The position numbers and the translations under genes are program-made. Below are positions 16,770-26,083 of a stretch of DNA of 64,000 bases, piece by piece. The stretch lies in the NCBI RefSeq assembly GCF_000733295.1, contig NZ_JPMI01000391.1:43377-107376 (forward strand), in the 5' to 3' direction. Positions within the stretch are counted from its first letter, which is position 1. Every line of letters starts with the position of its first letter. Source of the DNA: Archangium violaceum Cb vi76 (GTDB taxonomy: Bacteria; Myxococcota; Myxococcia; Myxococcales; Myxococcaceae). The notes under the pieces were generated by a model. The model worked only from the letters and a program-made list of their open reading frames with translations. It had not been told where the DNA came from and searched no databases.

Positions 16770-18539
16770 TTACCTACCGCCGTCCTTCGCGGGGGTCTCG
16801 GGCGCGGGGGCGGTGTTCTTGCTCGCCGAGGCACCCACGTCTCCCGTCTCGACGAGCTCCTTGTCCTCGCGCATGAACTCGCGGGACACCTGCTCCACGT
16901 CCTCGGGCTTGAGGCCGGTGAGCACCACGCTGGCCGCCTTGGTGCGCGTGACGAGCGCCGTCTCGCCCAGGGCCCCGTGGATGCGCATGAGCGCGATGTG
17001 GATTTCCGGGTCGAACGGGTCCGCCGCCAGCGCTTCCAGGTAGGCCTGTCTGGCCTTCGGGTAGTCCTTGCGGAACAGCAGGATGCGGCCCAGGTGCACG
17101 TTGGTGCTCGGCGAGCCCGGGTGCACGCGCAGCGAGCCGCGCAGCACCTTCTCCGCCTCGTCCAGCCGCCGCAGCTCCAGCAGCGCCAGCGCGTACTTGT
17201 TGGACACGGACTCGTACTTGTCGCCCACCAGCCGGTGCGCCTTGGAGTACTCCTCCGCCGCCGCCTTGATGCGGTTGCGCTCGCGCATCAGCTCGCCCAG
17301 GTGCGCGAACTTGCGCGCCGGCAGCTCCGTCACCTCCGCGAAGTCCCCGAAGGAGATCTCCCGCCCCTTCTTCTTCTCGTCCTGGTCCTTCGCGTTCTCC
17401 TTCAGCACCACCTCCTCGCGCGGCAGCAGCTCCTGGGGGAAGGGTTGCTTCTTGATGTGCGCCAGCCAGTTCTTCTCGAACTGGGCGAAGGACATGCTCG
17501 TGGCGGATTCCACCGCCTTGCGGTCCGGCTTCCCATCCCGCAGGCCGAGGATGATCTCCCGCAGGCCCTTGTTGCCCTGCGTCTCGTGCACGTAGTCGAT
17601 GGCGTAGTAGACCTCGGCGAAGGCCGTGGCCGCGTCCTCGGCCGTGGGCAGCATCGCGATGGACGGGTGCATCTTCTCGAAGGGGATGAGCTTGTCCTCC
17701 TTCACCCGCCGCCCCAGCAGCGCCTGCGTCGAGGGTGTCATCGCCAGCCCCGGCTCGCCCCGCCAGCGCGACTCGAGGAACTTGGCCAGTCCCTCGTGCA
17801 GCCAGATGGGCACCGTGTTGCGGCTCATCTGGCTCACCACCAGGTGGATGTACTCGTGCGACAGCGTGTCCTGCCAGTCGTAGCCCCGCGCCACCGCCTT
17901 GGGGCTCGTCACCATCAGCTTGTTGAACTTGCAGATGGCGATGGTGCCCGTCGTCTGAATCTGCTGGTAGGTGAGGGTGCTGACCTTGGAGAGCTCGCGC
18001 GCGTTGTTGACGACCTCGACGCGAATCTTGCCTCCCGGCGGCCGGTGCCCCAGGTCCTCGGCCAGGGCGCGGTGGATGGACTCCAGCGTCTCCAGCGCGT
18101 ACGGCACCAGCACCTCGTCCTTCCCCTTCGGGTAGAAGAAGATGAAGTGCTCGCTCTCCGCGCGCGCGTAGTCCTTCACGATCGCCCGCGTGTCCTTCGC
18201 CAGCCGCAGGTAGCTGCCCGGCTTGTCCTCGATGTTCGCCGCCTGCAACAGCTCGATGGCCTCGTCGTAGCGGCCCTCCTCGAAGGCCACCCGGCCCTGG
18301 AAGTATTTGAGCGGCTCGACGTCCTCCGGGACGATTCCCTCCAGCGCCTGGAGCTCCCGGCGCGCTCCCGGCACGTCCCAGGCGTCCAGCGCCGCCTCCA
18401 CCTTCCCCAGCCGCTCCTTGGCTTCCGCCTTCAGGGCGTCCTGGGCCTGGGCGCTCGTGACGAGGAACAGGGACAGCAGGGCGAAGACCCTCACCCCAGC
18501 CCTCTCCCAGAGGGAGAGGGAGCTTGCAACCCGGTTCAT
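16770..18539 (-). CDS. Secreted peptidase MA-like protein with TPR repeats
   Basis: A protein of about 589 residues. Its export leader is interrupted by the sequence SLSLWERAGVRVF, encoded by a short palindromic repeat, followed by the hydrophobic core ALLSLFLVTSAQA. Residues about 175-340 form a gluzincin (peptidase MA) domain with HEYIH as zinc motif and LHEGLAKFLE as the downstream glutamate helix. TPR-like helical repeats flank it (DAWDVPGARRELQALEGI... and the C-terminal block AEKVLRGSLRVHPGSPSTNVHLGRIL). The ATG overlaps the stop of the DUF4175 gene (TGATG), so the two are coupled. It is probably a periplasmic metalloprotease or scaffold. Confidence 0.82.
   Translation of the reverse strand: MNRVASSLSLWERAGVRVFALLSLFLVTSAQAQDALKAEAKERLGKVEAALDAWDVPGARRELQALEGIVPEDVEPLKYFQGRVAFEEGRYDEAIELLQAANIEDKPGSYLRLAKDTRAIVKDYARAESEHFIFFYPKGKDEVLVPYALETLESIHRALAEDLGHRPPGGKIRVEVVNNARELSKVSTLTYQQIQTTGTIAICKFNKLMVTSPKAVARGYDWQDTLSHEYIHLVVSQMSRNTVPIWLHEGLAKFLESRWRGEPGLAMTPSTQALLGRRVKEDKLIPFEKMHPSIAMLPTAEDAATAFAEVYYAIDYVHETQGNKGLREIILGLRDGKPDRKAVESATSMSFAQFEKNWLAHIKKQPFPQELLPREEVVLKENAKDQDEKKKGREISFGDFAEVTELPARKFAHLGELMRERNRIKAAAEEYSKAHRLVGDKYESVSNKYALALLELRRLDEAEKVLRGSLRVHPGSPSTNVHLGRILLFRKDYPKARQAYLEALAADPFDPEIHIALMRIHGALGETALVTRTKAASVVLTGLKPEDVEQVSREFMREDKELVETGDVGASASKNTAPAPETPAKDGGR
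18486..18521. repeat. Short palindromic repeat, copy 1 (inside a signal-peptide coding region)
   Basis: A sequence of about 35 bp, CCTCACCCCAGCCCTCTCCC followed by AGAGGGAGAGGG, with an internal inverted repeat (CCCTCTCCC/GGGAGAGGG). A near-identical copy lies at 39797-39832 in the same orientation. Repeats of this kind are known as dispersed intergenic elements in several proteobacteria; here it lies within codons 4-16 of the peptidase-MA gene. Confidence 0.75.
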
Positions 18540-21500
18540 CACTTGACCAGCTCCTCGTAGTAGCGCTTCACCTGGTCCTGGTACTTCTCCGGCGTCCCTT
18601 CCTTCATCGCGTCCAGCAGATCCTTCCGGAACTCCTTCGGCGCCTGGTAGGCCTCCTCGTCCGGAATCTCCACCTTGTCGCGCGGGTCCGTCCCGTTGCC
18701 CTGCTGGCGGCCCATGCCCATCGGCAACGGCAGTCCGCGTCCCTTGCCCCGGCCCCGCTGGCTCTCCTTCATCTGCTGCTGGAATTGCTTCAGCCCCTCC
18801 AGCGCCGCCTGCTGCTCGCCGTAGCCCCGGTTCGCGTCCTTGCCCTGCATCCGCTGCGCCGCCTCGCCCATCCGCCGGCCAATCTCGTCCATCTGGTCTC
18901 CCGCCTCCTGGCCGAAGATGGGCGCCATCTGCTCCATGTCCTGCATCTGCTGGCGCAGCTCCCGCGCCTTCTGCTCCAGCGACTGCTGCTGCTGGGCCAG
19001 CTGTTGCAGCTGCTGCTTCTCCTGCGGCCCCATCTGCGAGCCCGGCGACGGGAAGAGCGACTGCAGCTTGCGGTTCACGTCCTCCACCGTCTTCGCGTCC
19101 TTCTCCAGCTTCTCGGCCAGCTTCGCCGATTGCTCGCGCACCTCGTCCGGGTTGCCGTACAGCTCGTCCAGCGCGCGCTGCTGCTCCCCGTAGCTGGCCA
19201 GTTGCTGCGCCGCCTCCGACGCCCGCTGCGCCGCCTCCGCCGCCAGGTCGAAGTCGTCCACCTTCAGCGCGTTCCTCGCGTTCTCCAGCTCCGCCTGCGC
19301 CTCCTCCAGCGGCCGCGATGCCCGGCTGTTGAGCTCGTCCGGCCTCAGCTCCTGGTAGTCCTTCTGGACCTGCTCGAGCTGGCGCTGCAGCTCCTCCTTC
19401 ATCGCCCGGCCCTTCTCCGCCAGCCGATCCTTGTTCTGCTGCCGCGCCTGGTCGCGCAGCGCCTTGGTGGCGTCCGCCACGCGCTGTTGCTCCTGCGCCG
19501 TCTTCTGCAGCTCGTCCATGAACTCGCCGAACTTCCTGGCCAGCTCCGGGTACTGCTCGTTGCCGAACTCCTCCTGCGCGTCGTTCAGGCCGTTGAGCAT
19601 CTCGTCCATCTGCATGGACAGCTCCTGCAGCTTCGCGAGCGCCTCGTCCGTCTTGCCCTCGCGCATCAGCCGCTCCACCTCGTCGAGCGCGCTCTGCATG
19701 TCCTGGTCCTTCATCATCTCCTGAAGGGCCTCGGCGTTGAGGTGCTCGTCGCGGATGCCCTGGCGCATCTCCGCCATGCGCTGCATCAGCTCGTCGATGC
19801 GCTTGCGCACCTGCTGGATCTGCTGCATCACCTGCTCGCGCACCTGCTCATCCGGGTTCTGCTTGTACTGCTCGATGAGGTTGGCCAGCTCGCGCCGCTC
19901 GGAGGCCAGCTGTCTGGCCAGCTCCTGCAGCGCCTCCAGCTTCTGCCGGTCCAGCAGCGACTCCAGGTAGAGGATGTCCTTCTCCAGCTCGGCGACCTCC
20001 TCCTCCACCAGCACGCCCAGGCGGGCCCCGGTGCCGAAGTCATCGCCGCCCGTGCGGCGCTGCTGGGTGCGCAGGTAGATGCGGCGCAGGTCCGCGGTGG
20101 CGCGCACCTTGGGGCCCAGTGTCTGCGCCACGTTGGAGAGCGCGGCGACGAGCTCGGCGGGGTTGTCCCGCTCGCGGGCCAGCTCCTGGGCGAGCGCGCG
20201 GATGTCCGACACCAGCGTCTGGCCGCTGGTGTCCACCGTCTGCGCCGCAGTCACCTTCTGCACGTCCTTCGTCTTGTCCCGGTCCGGGCCCTCCAGCCGG
20301 TCCGCCAGGTGGTCCACCATGCGGCCCCAGAGCGCCTCGGCCTTCTGCAGGGCGGCGCGGCGGTGCTCGGCGGCGCTGTAGACGCGCAGCACCTGCGTGC
20401 GGCTCACGCCCCGCTTGGGGCCTTCCACCGCGTCGTTGTCCCTGGCCTCCACGTAGTAGGAGATGCGGTCTCCCGCCTCCACCTTCAGCGAGCCCAGGTC
20501 CCACGTATAGGTGCCCTTGTCGCGCCGGCCATCCTCGCGGGGCAGCGGCAGGCGCGACTCCTCCTTCGCCCCCGGCGTGCGGAAGACGAGCGACAGGCCG
20601 TTGAGGCCGTAGTCGTCGCTGGCCTCGTACTTGAGCGTCACCTGCTGGCCCGGGTCGATTTCAATCTCCGCCGCGGGCGTGAGCAGCGTCACCTGGGGCG
20701 GGGTGTCCGCCTCCACGTTGAGCGGGATGTCCGGGCCGGTGGCGATGGCCTTGCGGCCCGGGCCGTAGAAGACGAAGTGGTAGTTGCCGCTCTTCTTCGT
20801 CACGAAGCTGCCGGTGAGCTCGCGCTTGTCCTGGACGGTGAGCGGGAGCGTCTCGCCATTGACGACGATCTCCGCGCGCTCCACCTCGCGGTCCGAGCGT
20901 GTCTCGAGCTGCACCTCGGTGCCGGCCGGGGCGCTGATTTCCCCATTGGTGCCCGGCACGGTGCGCGGGGCGAGCCCCGTGTAGGCCGGGTAGCGGTACG
21001 TCAGCTCGATGTCGCCGGTGATGGGCTCGCGCTGCTCGGCCCGCACCATCTGCCGCGCGGAGGCGAGCGCCTTGTCCAACCCGGCGCGCCAGGAGGAGCC
21101 GGCCAGGCCCAGCACCACCCCCAGCGCGAGCGCCACGCCACCCACCGCGAGGGCCGTGTGCTTGAGGCGGGCGGAGTCCACCACCGTGCCCGGGTCCACC
21201 TGGGCGGCGCGCAGGTCCATCTGCCGCAGGAAGGCCTCGGCGAGCTCCGCCGAGTGCTGGGGCTGCTGGCCCCGCTCGCGGCTCAGCTCCACCGCGGCGA
21301 GCACGTCCAGGGAGAGCTGCGGCTGGCGCTCGCCGATGAGGCGCGCGGTGCGCTGGTCATCGCCCACGGTGCGCAGGGAGAGCCACACGCCGAAGGCACA
21401 CGCCACGAGCGCGCCCGCCACCGGGGACAGCAGCAGCACCCAGCGGCCGGCCGCCGGGGCGGCGAGGGCCAGGAAGCCACCGGCCACGGCCAGGATGAGC

Positions 21501-21691
21501 ACGGTGGCGGTGCCCAGCAGCGCGCCTCGCAGCCAGAGCTGGCGGCGTTGGCGGGCACGCACCGCGGCGAGCAGCCGCTCCACGCCCGGCGAGCGCGGCT
21601 CCACCTCGGGCGCCGGAGGCGGAGCAGGGGGCTGCGGGGGAGGCGGAGGCGGGAGCTCCGCGCCTGGGGTTTGCGGGGATTCGAGGTTCAC
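18539..21691 (-). CDS. DUF4175 family membrane protein with long coiled coil
   Basis: A 1050-residue protein. The N-terminus is Pro-rich (residues 14-30), then come two or three membrane helices (about 53-105 and 180-200). A periplasmic Ig-like/DUF4175 region follows (about 230-420: GDIELTYRYPAYTGLAPRTVPG..., YEASDDYGLNGLSLVFR). From about 480 to 990 lies a long, highly charged Gln/Glu/Lys/Arg coiled coil. Family members often sit near MoxR/VWA-type genes; here only the peptidase-MA gene is coupled downstream. A structural envelope role is likely; no catalytic motif is seen. Confidence 0.82.
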   Translation of the reverse strand: MNLESPQTPGAELPPPPPPQPPAPPPAPEVEPRSPGVERLLAAVRARQRRQLWLRGALLGTATVLILAVAGGFLALAAPAAGRWVLLLSPVAGALVACAFGVWLSLRTVGDDQRTARLIGERQPQLSLDVLAAVELSRERGQQPQHSAELAEAFLRQMDLRAAQVDPGTVVDSARLKHTALAVGGVALALGVVLGLAGSSWRAGLDKALASARQMVRAEQREPITGDIELTYRYPAYTGLAPRTVPGTNGEISAPAGTEVQLETRSDREVERAEIVVNGETLPLTVQDKRELTGSFVTKKSGNYHFVFYGPGRKAIATGPDIPLNVEADTPPQVTLLTPAAEIEIDPGQQVTLKYEASDDYGLNGLSLVFRTPGAKEESRLPLPREDGRRDKGTYTWDLGSLKVEAGDRISYYVEARDNDAVEGPKRGVSRTQVLRVYSAAEHRRAALQKAEALWGRMVDHLADRLEGPDRDKTKDVQKVTAAQTVDTSGQTLVSDIRALAQELARERDNPAELVAALSNVAQTLGPKVRATADLRRIYLRTQQRRTGGDDFGTGARLGVLVEEEVAELEKDILYLESLLDRQKLEALQELARQLASERRELANLIEQYKQNPDEQVREQVMQQIQQVRKRIDELMQRMAEMRQGIRDEHLNAEALQEMMKDQDMQSALDEVERLMREGKTDEALAKLQELSMQMDEMLNGLNDAQEEFGNEQYPELARKFGEFMDELQKTAQEQQRVADATKALRDQARQQNKDRLAEKGRAMKEELQRQLEQVQKDYQELRPDELNSRASRPLEEAQAELENARNALKVDDFDLAAEAAQRASEAAQQLASYGEQQRALDELYGNPDEVREQSAKLAEKLEKDAKTVEDVNRKLQSLFPSPGSQMGPQEKQQLQQLAQQQQSLEQKARELRQQMQDMEQMAPIFGQEAGDQMDEIGRRMGEAAQRMQGKDANRGYGEQQAALEGLKQFQQQMKESQRGRGKGRGLPLPMGMGRQQGNGTDPRDKVEIPDEEAYQAPKEFRKDLLDAMKEGTPEKYQDQVKRYYEELVK

Positions 21692-21777
21692 GCTGTCAGG
21701 TCCGCTCGGTCGCGTGGCAACCCATGGCCGGGCCGCCTATTTCCCAAATCTGTAGCAGGCCCGAGCGCGCGGCGCGT

Positions 21778-21796
21778 CCCCCCGGTCTCCGGGGGG
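21778..21796. terminator. Strong GC hairpin downstream of marR-like gene
   Basis: A perfect 8 bp stem (CCCCCCGG/CCGGGGGG) with a 3-base loop lies in the 167 bp gap between the MarR gene stop and the DUF4175 start. It could end marR transcription; there is no U tract. Confidence 0.45.
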
Positions 21797-21858
21797 GGGC
21801 TTCCGGTGCCGGGTGTCCGCCGGTGGAAGCTTGACGGCTTACCAGGAGGCCGCGGGGT

Positions 21859-22446
21859 TCAGCGGCTGGCGGTCTTCGGAGAGGCCGTCTCCCCCTCGCT
21901 GCCCGCCGCCACGTGCTCGTGGTCCCGGGCCATGCCGCCGTTGGGGTGGTCCGGCTGGGGCTCACTGGCGCCCAGCTCCTGGGCGAGCGCCATCAGCACC
22001 TCCTGGGCGTTCTGCAGGCGGGGGCGCGGCATGCGGGAGATGGCCCGCTCCACGGCGCTCTCCACGGTGCCCTCGGAGGGCACGTCCATCGCGCGGCCCG
22101 CATCGGTGAGGGAGAAGAGCGCCTTGCGTCCGTCGAGTGGATCCGACTTGCGCTCGATCAGCCCGCGCTTCTCCATCCGCTTGAGCACCCCCGTCAGCGT
22201 GCTGGGGTGCACGTGCATGATCTGCGCGAGCCGCCCCGCGGTGATGCCGGGGAAACGCCCCACGAGCCGGAGCACCAGCCGCTGCGGACCCGTCAGTCCG
22301 AGCGTGGACTCCATGCGCTTCGACGTGGACTGCAGGCCGTGATCCACCGCCCACAGCAGGCGCATGAATTCCAGTACTTCACCAAGTGGAGTGCCCTTGG
22401 ACTTGTCCGCGTGGGTTGGGTCGGTGGCCTCTTCAGTGGGTTTCAT
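21859..22446 (-). CDS. MarR family transcriptional regulator
   Basis: A 195-residue winged-helix regulator. The DNA-binding core is clear: LTGPQRLVLRLVGRFPGITAGRLAQIMHVHPSTLTGVLKRMEKRGLIERKSDPLDGRKALFSLTDAGR, with the wing Asp/Arg pair conserved. The C-terminal 35 residues are polar and poorly structured, longer than usual for MarR. The ATG at 22446 is preferred to 22464. The target is unknown; MarR proteins usually control a neighbour, and a 7 bp inverted repeat (22509-22529) upstream is a candidate operator for autoregulation. Confidence 0.88.
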   Translation of the reverse strand: MKPTEEATDPTHADKSKGTPLGEVLEFMRLLWAVDHGLQSTSKRMESTLGLTGPQRLVLRLVGRFPGITAGRLAQIMHVHPSTLTGVLKRMEKRGLIERKSDPLDGRKALFSLTDAGRAMDVPSEGTVESAVERAISRMPRPRLQNAQEVLMALAQELGASEPQPDHPNGGMARDHEHVAAGSEGETASPKTASR

Positions 22447-22837
22447 CTGTACAGTGTCCCCCAAATTCTACCTTCCTGTCGCTTACTCCATCTTGGACAG
22501 GTAGTACATCCAGGCCTTACCTGCCTGGAAAATCCATGGCCCGGCGAGCTTGGGCGGGCCAGGGCGCGCGCGCTCCCACCAGGGGAGACGCCATGCCTTC
22601 GTTTGACGCCATACTTTCCGCGATTCCGGGGCCGGATACCAGGGCGGCGAAGCGGCGTCAGGCGGTTCTGGACGAAAAGCTGGAGCCGGGGAGGGGGGGA
22701 GGGGCTGGCCCGCTGGTTCGCCGCGCTGACGGGCAGGCGGGGTGGCCCGGCTGGAGGCGCGGAGGGCTGCGTCACGTTGTCACGTTGACCCGGGTGTCCG
22801 GCGATGCGAAGCGAGGGGGGAAAGAACGAGGCCCCCC
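22447..22837. other. Intergenic region with inverted repeat and possible gene remnant
   Basis: This 391 bp stretch has no confident gene. At 22509-22529 lies a perfect inverted repeat, TCCAGGC-7-GCCTGGA, a candidate operator. From the ATG at 22592, which follows AGGGGAG, a frame opens as MPSFDAILSAIPGPDTRAAK and passes through a run of G (about 22687-22702). In the shifted frame it continues as EGLARWFAALTGRRG. The combined text faintly resembles the N-terminus of CobT (nicotinate-nucleotide-dimethylbenzimidazole phosphoribosyltransferase). It could be a decayed gene; the evidence is weak. Confidence 0.3.
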
Positions 22838-23155
22838 ATGCTGAAGAACACGTCCCTCGGCCGTTTCCGCGCCATCGCCCTGCTCGAGGGACTTTCCTTC
22901 GTCCTGCTCCTCTTCATCGCCATGCCGCTGAAGTACCTCGCTGGCATGCCCCTGGGAGTGAAGGTGGTCGGCTGGGCACACGGGATGCTGTTCGTGCTCT
23001 ACCTCCTGTTCCTCGTGGAGGTGGCCGTGGTGCATCGCTGGCCGCTCGTGCGCGTCCTGGGCGCGTTCATCGCGTCGCTGGTGCCCTTCGGGACGTTCGT
23101 GCTCGACGCGCGGCTGCGCCGTGAGGAGCAGCCGGCCACGGAGCCTGCCGCGTGA
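22838..23155 (+). CDS. DUF3817 family membrane protein
   Basis: A 105-residue membrane protein of the DUF3817 family. FRAIALLEGLSFVLLLFIAMPLKYLAGMPLGVKVVGWAHGMLFVLYLL matches the family core, with the conserved E in the first helix and the GxxHG motif. Three membrane segments are visible (about 10-28, 40-64 and 72-92). The tail is short and charged. Function unknown; in other bacteria the family is sometimes fused to or near transporters. The ATG at 22838 is chosen because upstream codons of the open frame are Arg-rich and lack family similarity. Confidence 0.85.
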   Translation: MLKNTSLGRFRAIALLEGLSFVLLLFIAMPLKYLAGMPLGVKVVGWAHGMLFVLYLLFLVEVAVVHRWPLVRVLGAFIASLVPFGTFVLDARLRREEQPATEPAA

Positions 23156-23258
23156 GCACCCGGCAGCAGCGCGAGCGGGTCGAGCGGTGCGAGGCCGCGT
23201 TGGCGAGGGAAACACCAGCGCCCGGTCCTGGAGGACGGAGGGGGCGGAACGGGTGAGC

Positions 23259-23447
23259 ATGGACGGTGTCCGGCTGCGGGTGACGCGGGTGTGGCAGTCC
23301 GGGCCCCTCGTACCGGGAGAGGTGGCGCGGCTCGGGGTGGAGGCGGAGGCCCCGGAGGAGGCGCAGCTGGGGGGCACCTTCCTCTTGAAGCTGCACGAGG
23401 CGGGCGGAGCGCGCACCGTTACCGTGCGCGGCGTGCGCTTCCCCTGA
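23259..23447 (+). CDS. Small hypothetical protein
   Basis: A short frame giving about 62 residues from the ATG at 23259 (GTG at 23253 is an alternative). MDGVRLRVTRVWQSGPLVPGEVARLGVEAEAPEEAQLGGTFLLKLHEAGGARTVTVRGVRF alternates hydrophobic and charged residues as in a small beta protein. Codon position bias is good. It could be longer at the N-terminus. Family and function not recognised. Confidence 0.45.
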   Translation: MDGVRLRVTRVWQSGPLVPGEVARLGVEAEAPEEAQLGGTFLLKLHEAGGARTVTVRGVRFP

Positions 23448-23525
23448 AGGCCGCTCGCTCCTCGAGCGGTGGCCCCGGGCCCGCCGGGCCCCTGCCGGTG
23501 TCTGGCAATGAGTGGGGGCTGCGTC

Positions 23526-24245
23526 TCAGGTGGCGGGCCGTCTGGAAACGACCGGCTCCAACAGGCCCCTGGCGCTCAGCACCTGCTGGACATGCCGGCC
23601 CAGGGCGAGGTGCTCGGGATTGGAGGCGGTGAGGCGCTCGGGGGTGAGCAGGATGAGCGTGCCCTTGTCTTCCACGGGTTGCACCCGCACCGGCTCCGGC
23701 AGGGGCGGCACTTCCCCACGGCGACGAGAGAAGTACGTCCACCACCCCAGGTCCACATCGCCTTGCGGCGACAGGCTGTCCCGGAAATCGTCGGAGGTGA
23801 CGACTCCGCAGTCCGGTTCCCACGCCAGCACCATGGCGCGCAGCACCCCGGCGAGCACGTCCGCCTGGAGGACGCGCTCCCTCTCCGGCTCCTCCTTCGG
23901 CAGGTAGAGCAGGCAGTTGTTTGGCACGAATTCGGCTGCGGAGCCACAGCGCAAGGTGGCCAGCCCCCCGTGTCCCTCCTCGTGCCCCGTCCACACCCAG
24001 AGCATGAAGCCATCCCGGCCCTCCTGGTACGTCCTCCTCTTGAAGAAGCGCAGGAAGGTGTTGGCGGTGGGCTCGAACTGGAGCTGGAGCGCCTTCTTGC
24101 GCGAGTCGGCCTGCTCGAACCAGCGGGTGTAGATGGGGTCGCATTGGGACAGCAGGTGGAAGAACGCCTCCGCCCGCCGGGCACACTCCTCGGCGGAGTC
24201 CTTGCGGCCCCCCCAGTAGATGCCCGCGTAGTAGGTCTCTCTCAT
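23526..24245 (-). CDS. Imm52 family immunity protein
   Basis: A 239-residue cytoplasmic protein opening with MRETYYAGIYWGGRKDSAEECARRAEAFFHLL, the typical Imm52 start, with WxxGxRxSxxxCAxR spacing and a later DLGWWTYFSRRRGEVPPLPEPVRV region. It begins 12 bp after the stop of a Tox-REase-5-like lipoprotein toxin. Imm52 is the known partner of Tox-REase-5, which makes the pair convincing. The gene would protect the cell and its kin from that nuclease. Confidence 0.87.
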   Translation of the reverse strand: MRETYYAGIYWGGRKDSAEECARRAEAFFHLLSQCDPIYTRWFEQADSRKKALQLQFEPTANTFLRFFKRRTYQEGRDGFMLWVWTGHEEGHGGLATLRCGSAAEFVPNNCLLYLPKEEPERERVLQADVLAGVLRAMVLAWEPDCGVVTSDDFRDSLSPQGDVDLGWWTYFSRRRGEVPPLPEPVRVQPVEDKGTLILLTPERLTASNPEHLALGRHVQQVLSARGLLEPVVSRRPAT

Positions 24246-24257
24246 GCGTGCTTCGCC

Positions 24258-25898
24258 TCAGGGAGGTGGAGTGAACACCACCTCAATACCCGTGATTTTG
24301 TTCGCTTTGAACAGCTTCTGCAGGATGGGCACCATGCGGGGCTCCGCCACGTGCCAGCGGATGGCAATGCCGTTGGCCACCCGCCATTGCCGCTGTGCCT
24401 GCTTGACGAGTCTGGCTGCACCTTTGAAATATTCCTTGGGCTCGAGGTTCGCGTCGAAGTGCTTGTCGTAGCCCAGCCCCTTGGTCTCCTGCAGCAGGCG
24501 TTGCTCCAATTCGAAGCCGTCGAAGTCGGCCTTCTCGCCGTTGCGCCACACGCGGTAGACCCAGCCCGCCGGGGCCTTCGACACCTTGTGCTGGAAGGCG
24601 CGCGAGCGCGGCGACATCCGCTCGTTCTTGGGCACCCATTGTCCCGGCCCCCCCACCGGCGGCACCCAGCCGCTGCCGCCACCCGAGCCCACCTTGGCCA
24701 GGTGCAGGCCCCAGGCGACGCTCAGCCCCTGGCCCGCCACCGTCACGGCCCGTCCGGGCACCGCCACCAGCCGCAGCACCAGCTCGCCCCGCTTCGTCAG
24801 CGTCAGCAGGGGCACCGAGAGCCGGCCGAGCTTCTCGCCCCACCCCACCGCCTTCACCGCCCCCGCCCCCGAGGTGCCCACCGTCAGCAGCACGTTGGCC
24901 AGCAGTCGCGAGCCCTCACGCACCCGCTCGCCCCGGGGCTTGTGGCGGAAGGCTTCCCAGTACTCGGGCGCGTTCTGCAAGAGCACGCGCACCGCGCCCG
25001 GCAGCCGCGTCAGGCCCTCCAGGCTCTCGCCGGGGTGGAAGACGAGGTGGGCCAGGCCCTCCAGTGTGTCTCCCAGCGCCAGCCCCGCTCCCTCCAGCGC
25101 CGGTAGCACCACGCCGTCATCCGGCACGTAGGGGCCCAGGGGCATGGCGCCCCGGGGCACCTCCAGCCCCGTGTCCACCGGCCACAACTGCCCGTCCTCC
25201 GCCGCGTAGAAGGGGCCCACCTCGTAGCGGTCCATCCGCGCGTGCAACTCCTCGCGCGTCACCGGCTCCGCGGCCGTGGCCACCTCCAGCAGCAGGTGCG
25301 CCGCCATGCGCTGACGGGGAAACTCCCCCAGTCCCGCCTCCGCCTCCAGCAGGTGGGCCAGCAGTTGCGCCGCCTGTTGAGGCGACAGGGTGCCGCCGTC
25401 CCCCGGCAACACCTCGGGGGACACGCCCACCTGCACCAGCAGGCCCTGGAAATGGTCCACGCTGAAGGGCACCGGCCAGGGGCGTCCCTCCCCCACCCCA
25501 TCCCTCCAGCCCACGAGGCTCTCGTCCTCCAACTGCTCGTCCTCGCCTCGTACCGGGCGGCGTCCCCGCGAGCCGGACTCGTCCCCGGGGATGTCCGCCG
25601 TCAGGGCCGGGGCACCAGGCGCCTGCTCGTCGACGTCGTCCTCCGGGTCATCGTCCTCGTCGAGCCCAGGGGCGTCGCCGGGCGGCACGGCCGTACGGAC
25701 GGAGTCGTCCACGGGCCCGGGCGGGCGCGCCGGGGTGGAGAGGGCCGGTGTCAGGCGGTGGGCGCGGGGGCTGGTGAGCAGCCCGGGGAGAGGCGTGCCC
25801 ATGGCGCACCCGCCCAGCATCAGCAGCGCCAGCGTCAGCGGCACGCAGTGGGCGAGCCCCCGCCCGGCAGGGGACGAGGGAAGTGGAGACAGACACAT
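24258..25898 (-). CDS. Lipoprotein polymorphic toxin with Tox-REase-5-like C-terminus
   Basis: A 546-residue exported lipoprotein; the signal ends in LMLGGC (lipid Cys at residue 31). An acidic low-complexity linker follows (residues about 60-110), then a helical middle region. The C-terminal toxin domain from about residue 415 carries WVPKNERMSPRSRAFQHKVSKAPAGWVYRVW...GEKADFDGFELEQRLLQETKGLGYDKHF, which resembles Tox-REase-5 (restriction-endonuclease fold). The acidic residues of ADFDGFE and the K in the ETKGLGY stretch are likely catalytic. Lipoprotein toxins of this plan are delivered by outer-membrane exchange in myxobacteria (SitA class); that delivery route is inference. Imm52 follows immediately. 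Confidence 0.82.
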   Translation of the reverse strand: MCLSPLPSSPAGRGLAHCVPLTLALLMLGGCAMGTPLPGLLTSPRAHRLTPALSTPARPPGPVDDSVRTAVPPGDAPGLDEDDDPEDDVDEQAPGAPALTADIPGDESGSRGRRPVRGEDEQLEDESLVGWRDGVGEGRPWPVPFSVDHFQGLLVQVGVSPEVLPGDGGTLSPQQAAQLLAHLLEAEAGLGEFPRQRMAAHLLLEVATAAEPVTREELHARMDRYEVGPFYAAEDGQLWPVDTGLEVPRGAMPLGPYVPDDGVVLPALEGAGLALGDTLEGLAHLVFHPGESLEGLTRLPGAVRVLLQNAPEYWEAFRHKPRGERVREGSRLLANVLLTVGTSGAGAVKAVGWGEKLGRLSVPLLTLTKRGELVLRLVAVPGRAVTVAGQGLSVAWGLHLAKVGSGGGSGWVPPVGGPGQWVPKNERMSPRSRAFQHKVSKAPAGWVYRVWRNGEKADFDGFELEQRLLQETKGLGYDKHFDANLEPKEYFKGAARLVKQAQRQWRVANGIAIRWHVAEPRMVPILQKLFKANKITGIEVVFTPPP

Positions 25899-26083
25899 GC
25901 GGGGCTCCGGGGACGGACCGTCCTCCCCATCGTATCTCCCCAGGCTGCCCCTCCCGGGTGCGTCGGTCCCTCACCCCCTGGACGCCGACGCGCCAGGCCA
26001 GCGCATCCGCGCGGAGGGGCCACGTCCCGAAGCCTCACGGACCTGTTCGGCGCCGGGCGGGCGGGGAGGGGCGGGTGGAGCGC

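Noticed and set aside
16755..22342. Very long open frames on the plus strand across the peptidase-MA and DUF4175 genes.
   Set aside because: They consist of Leu/Arg/His-rich text with no domain motifs and mirror the third-position GC bias of the real minus-strand genes.
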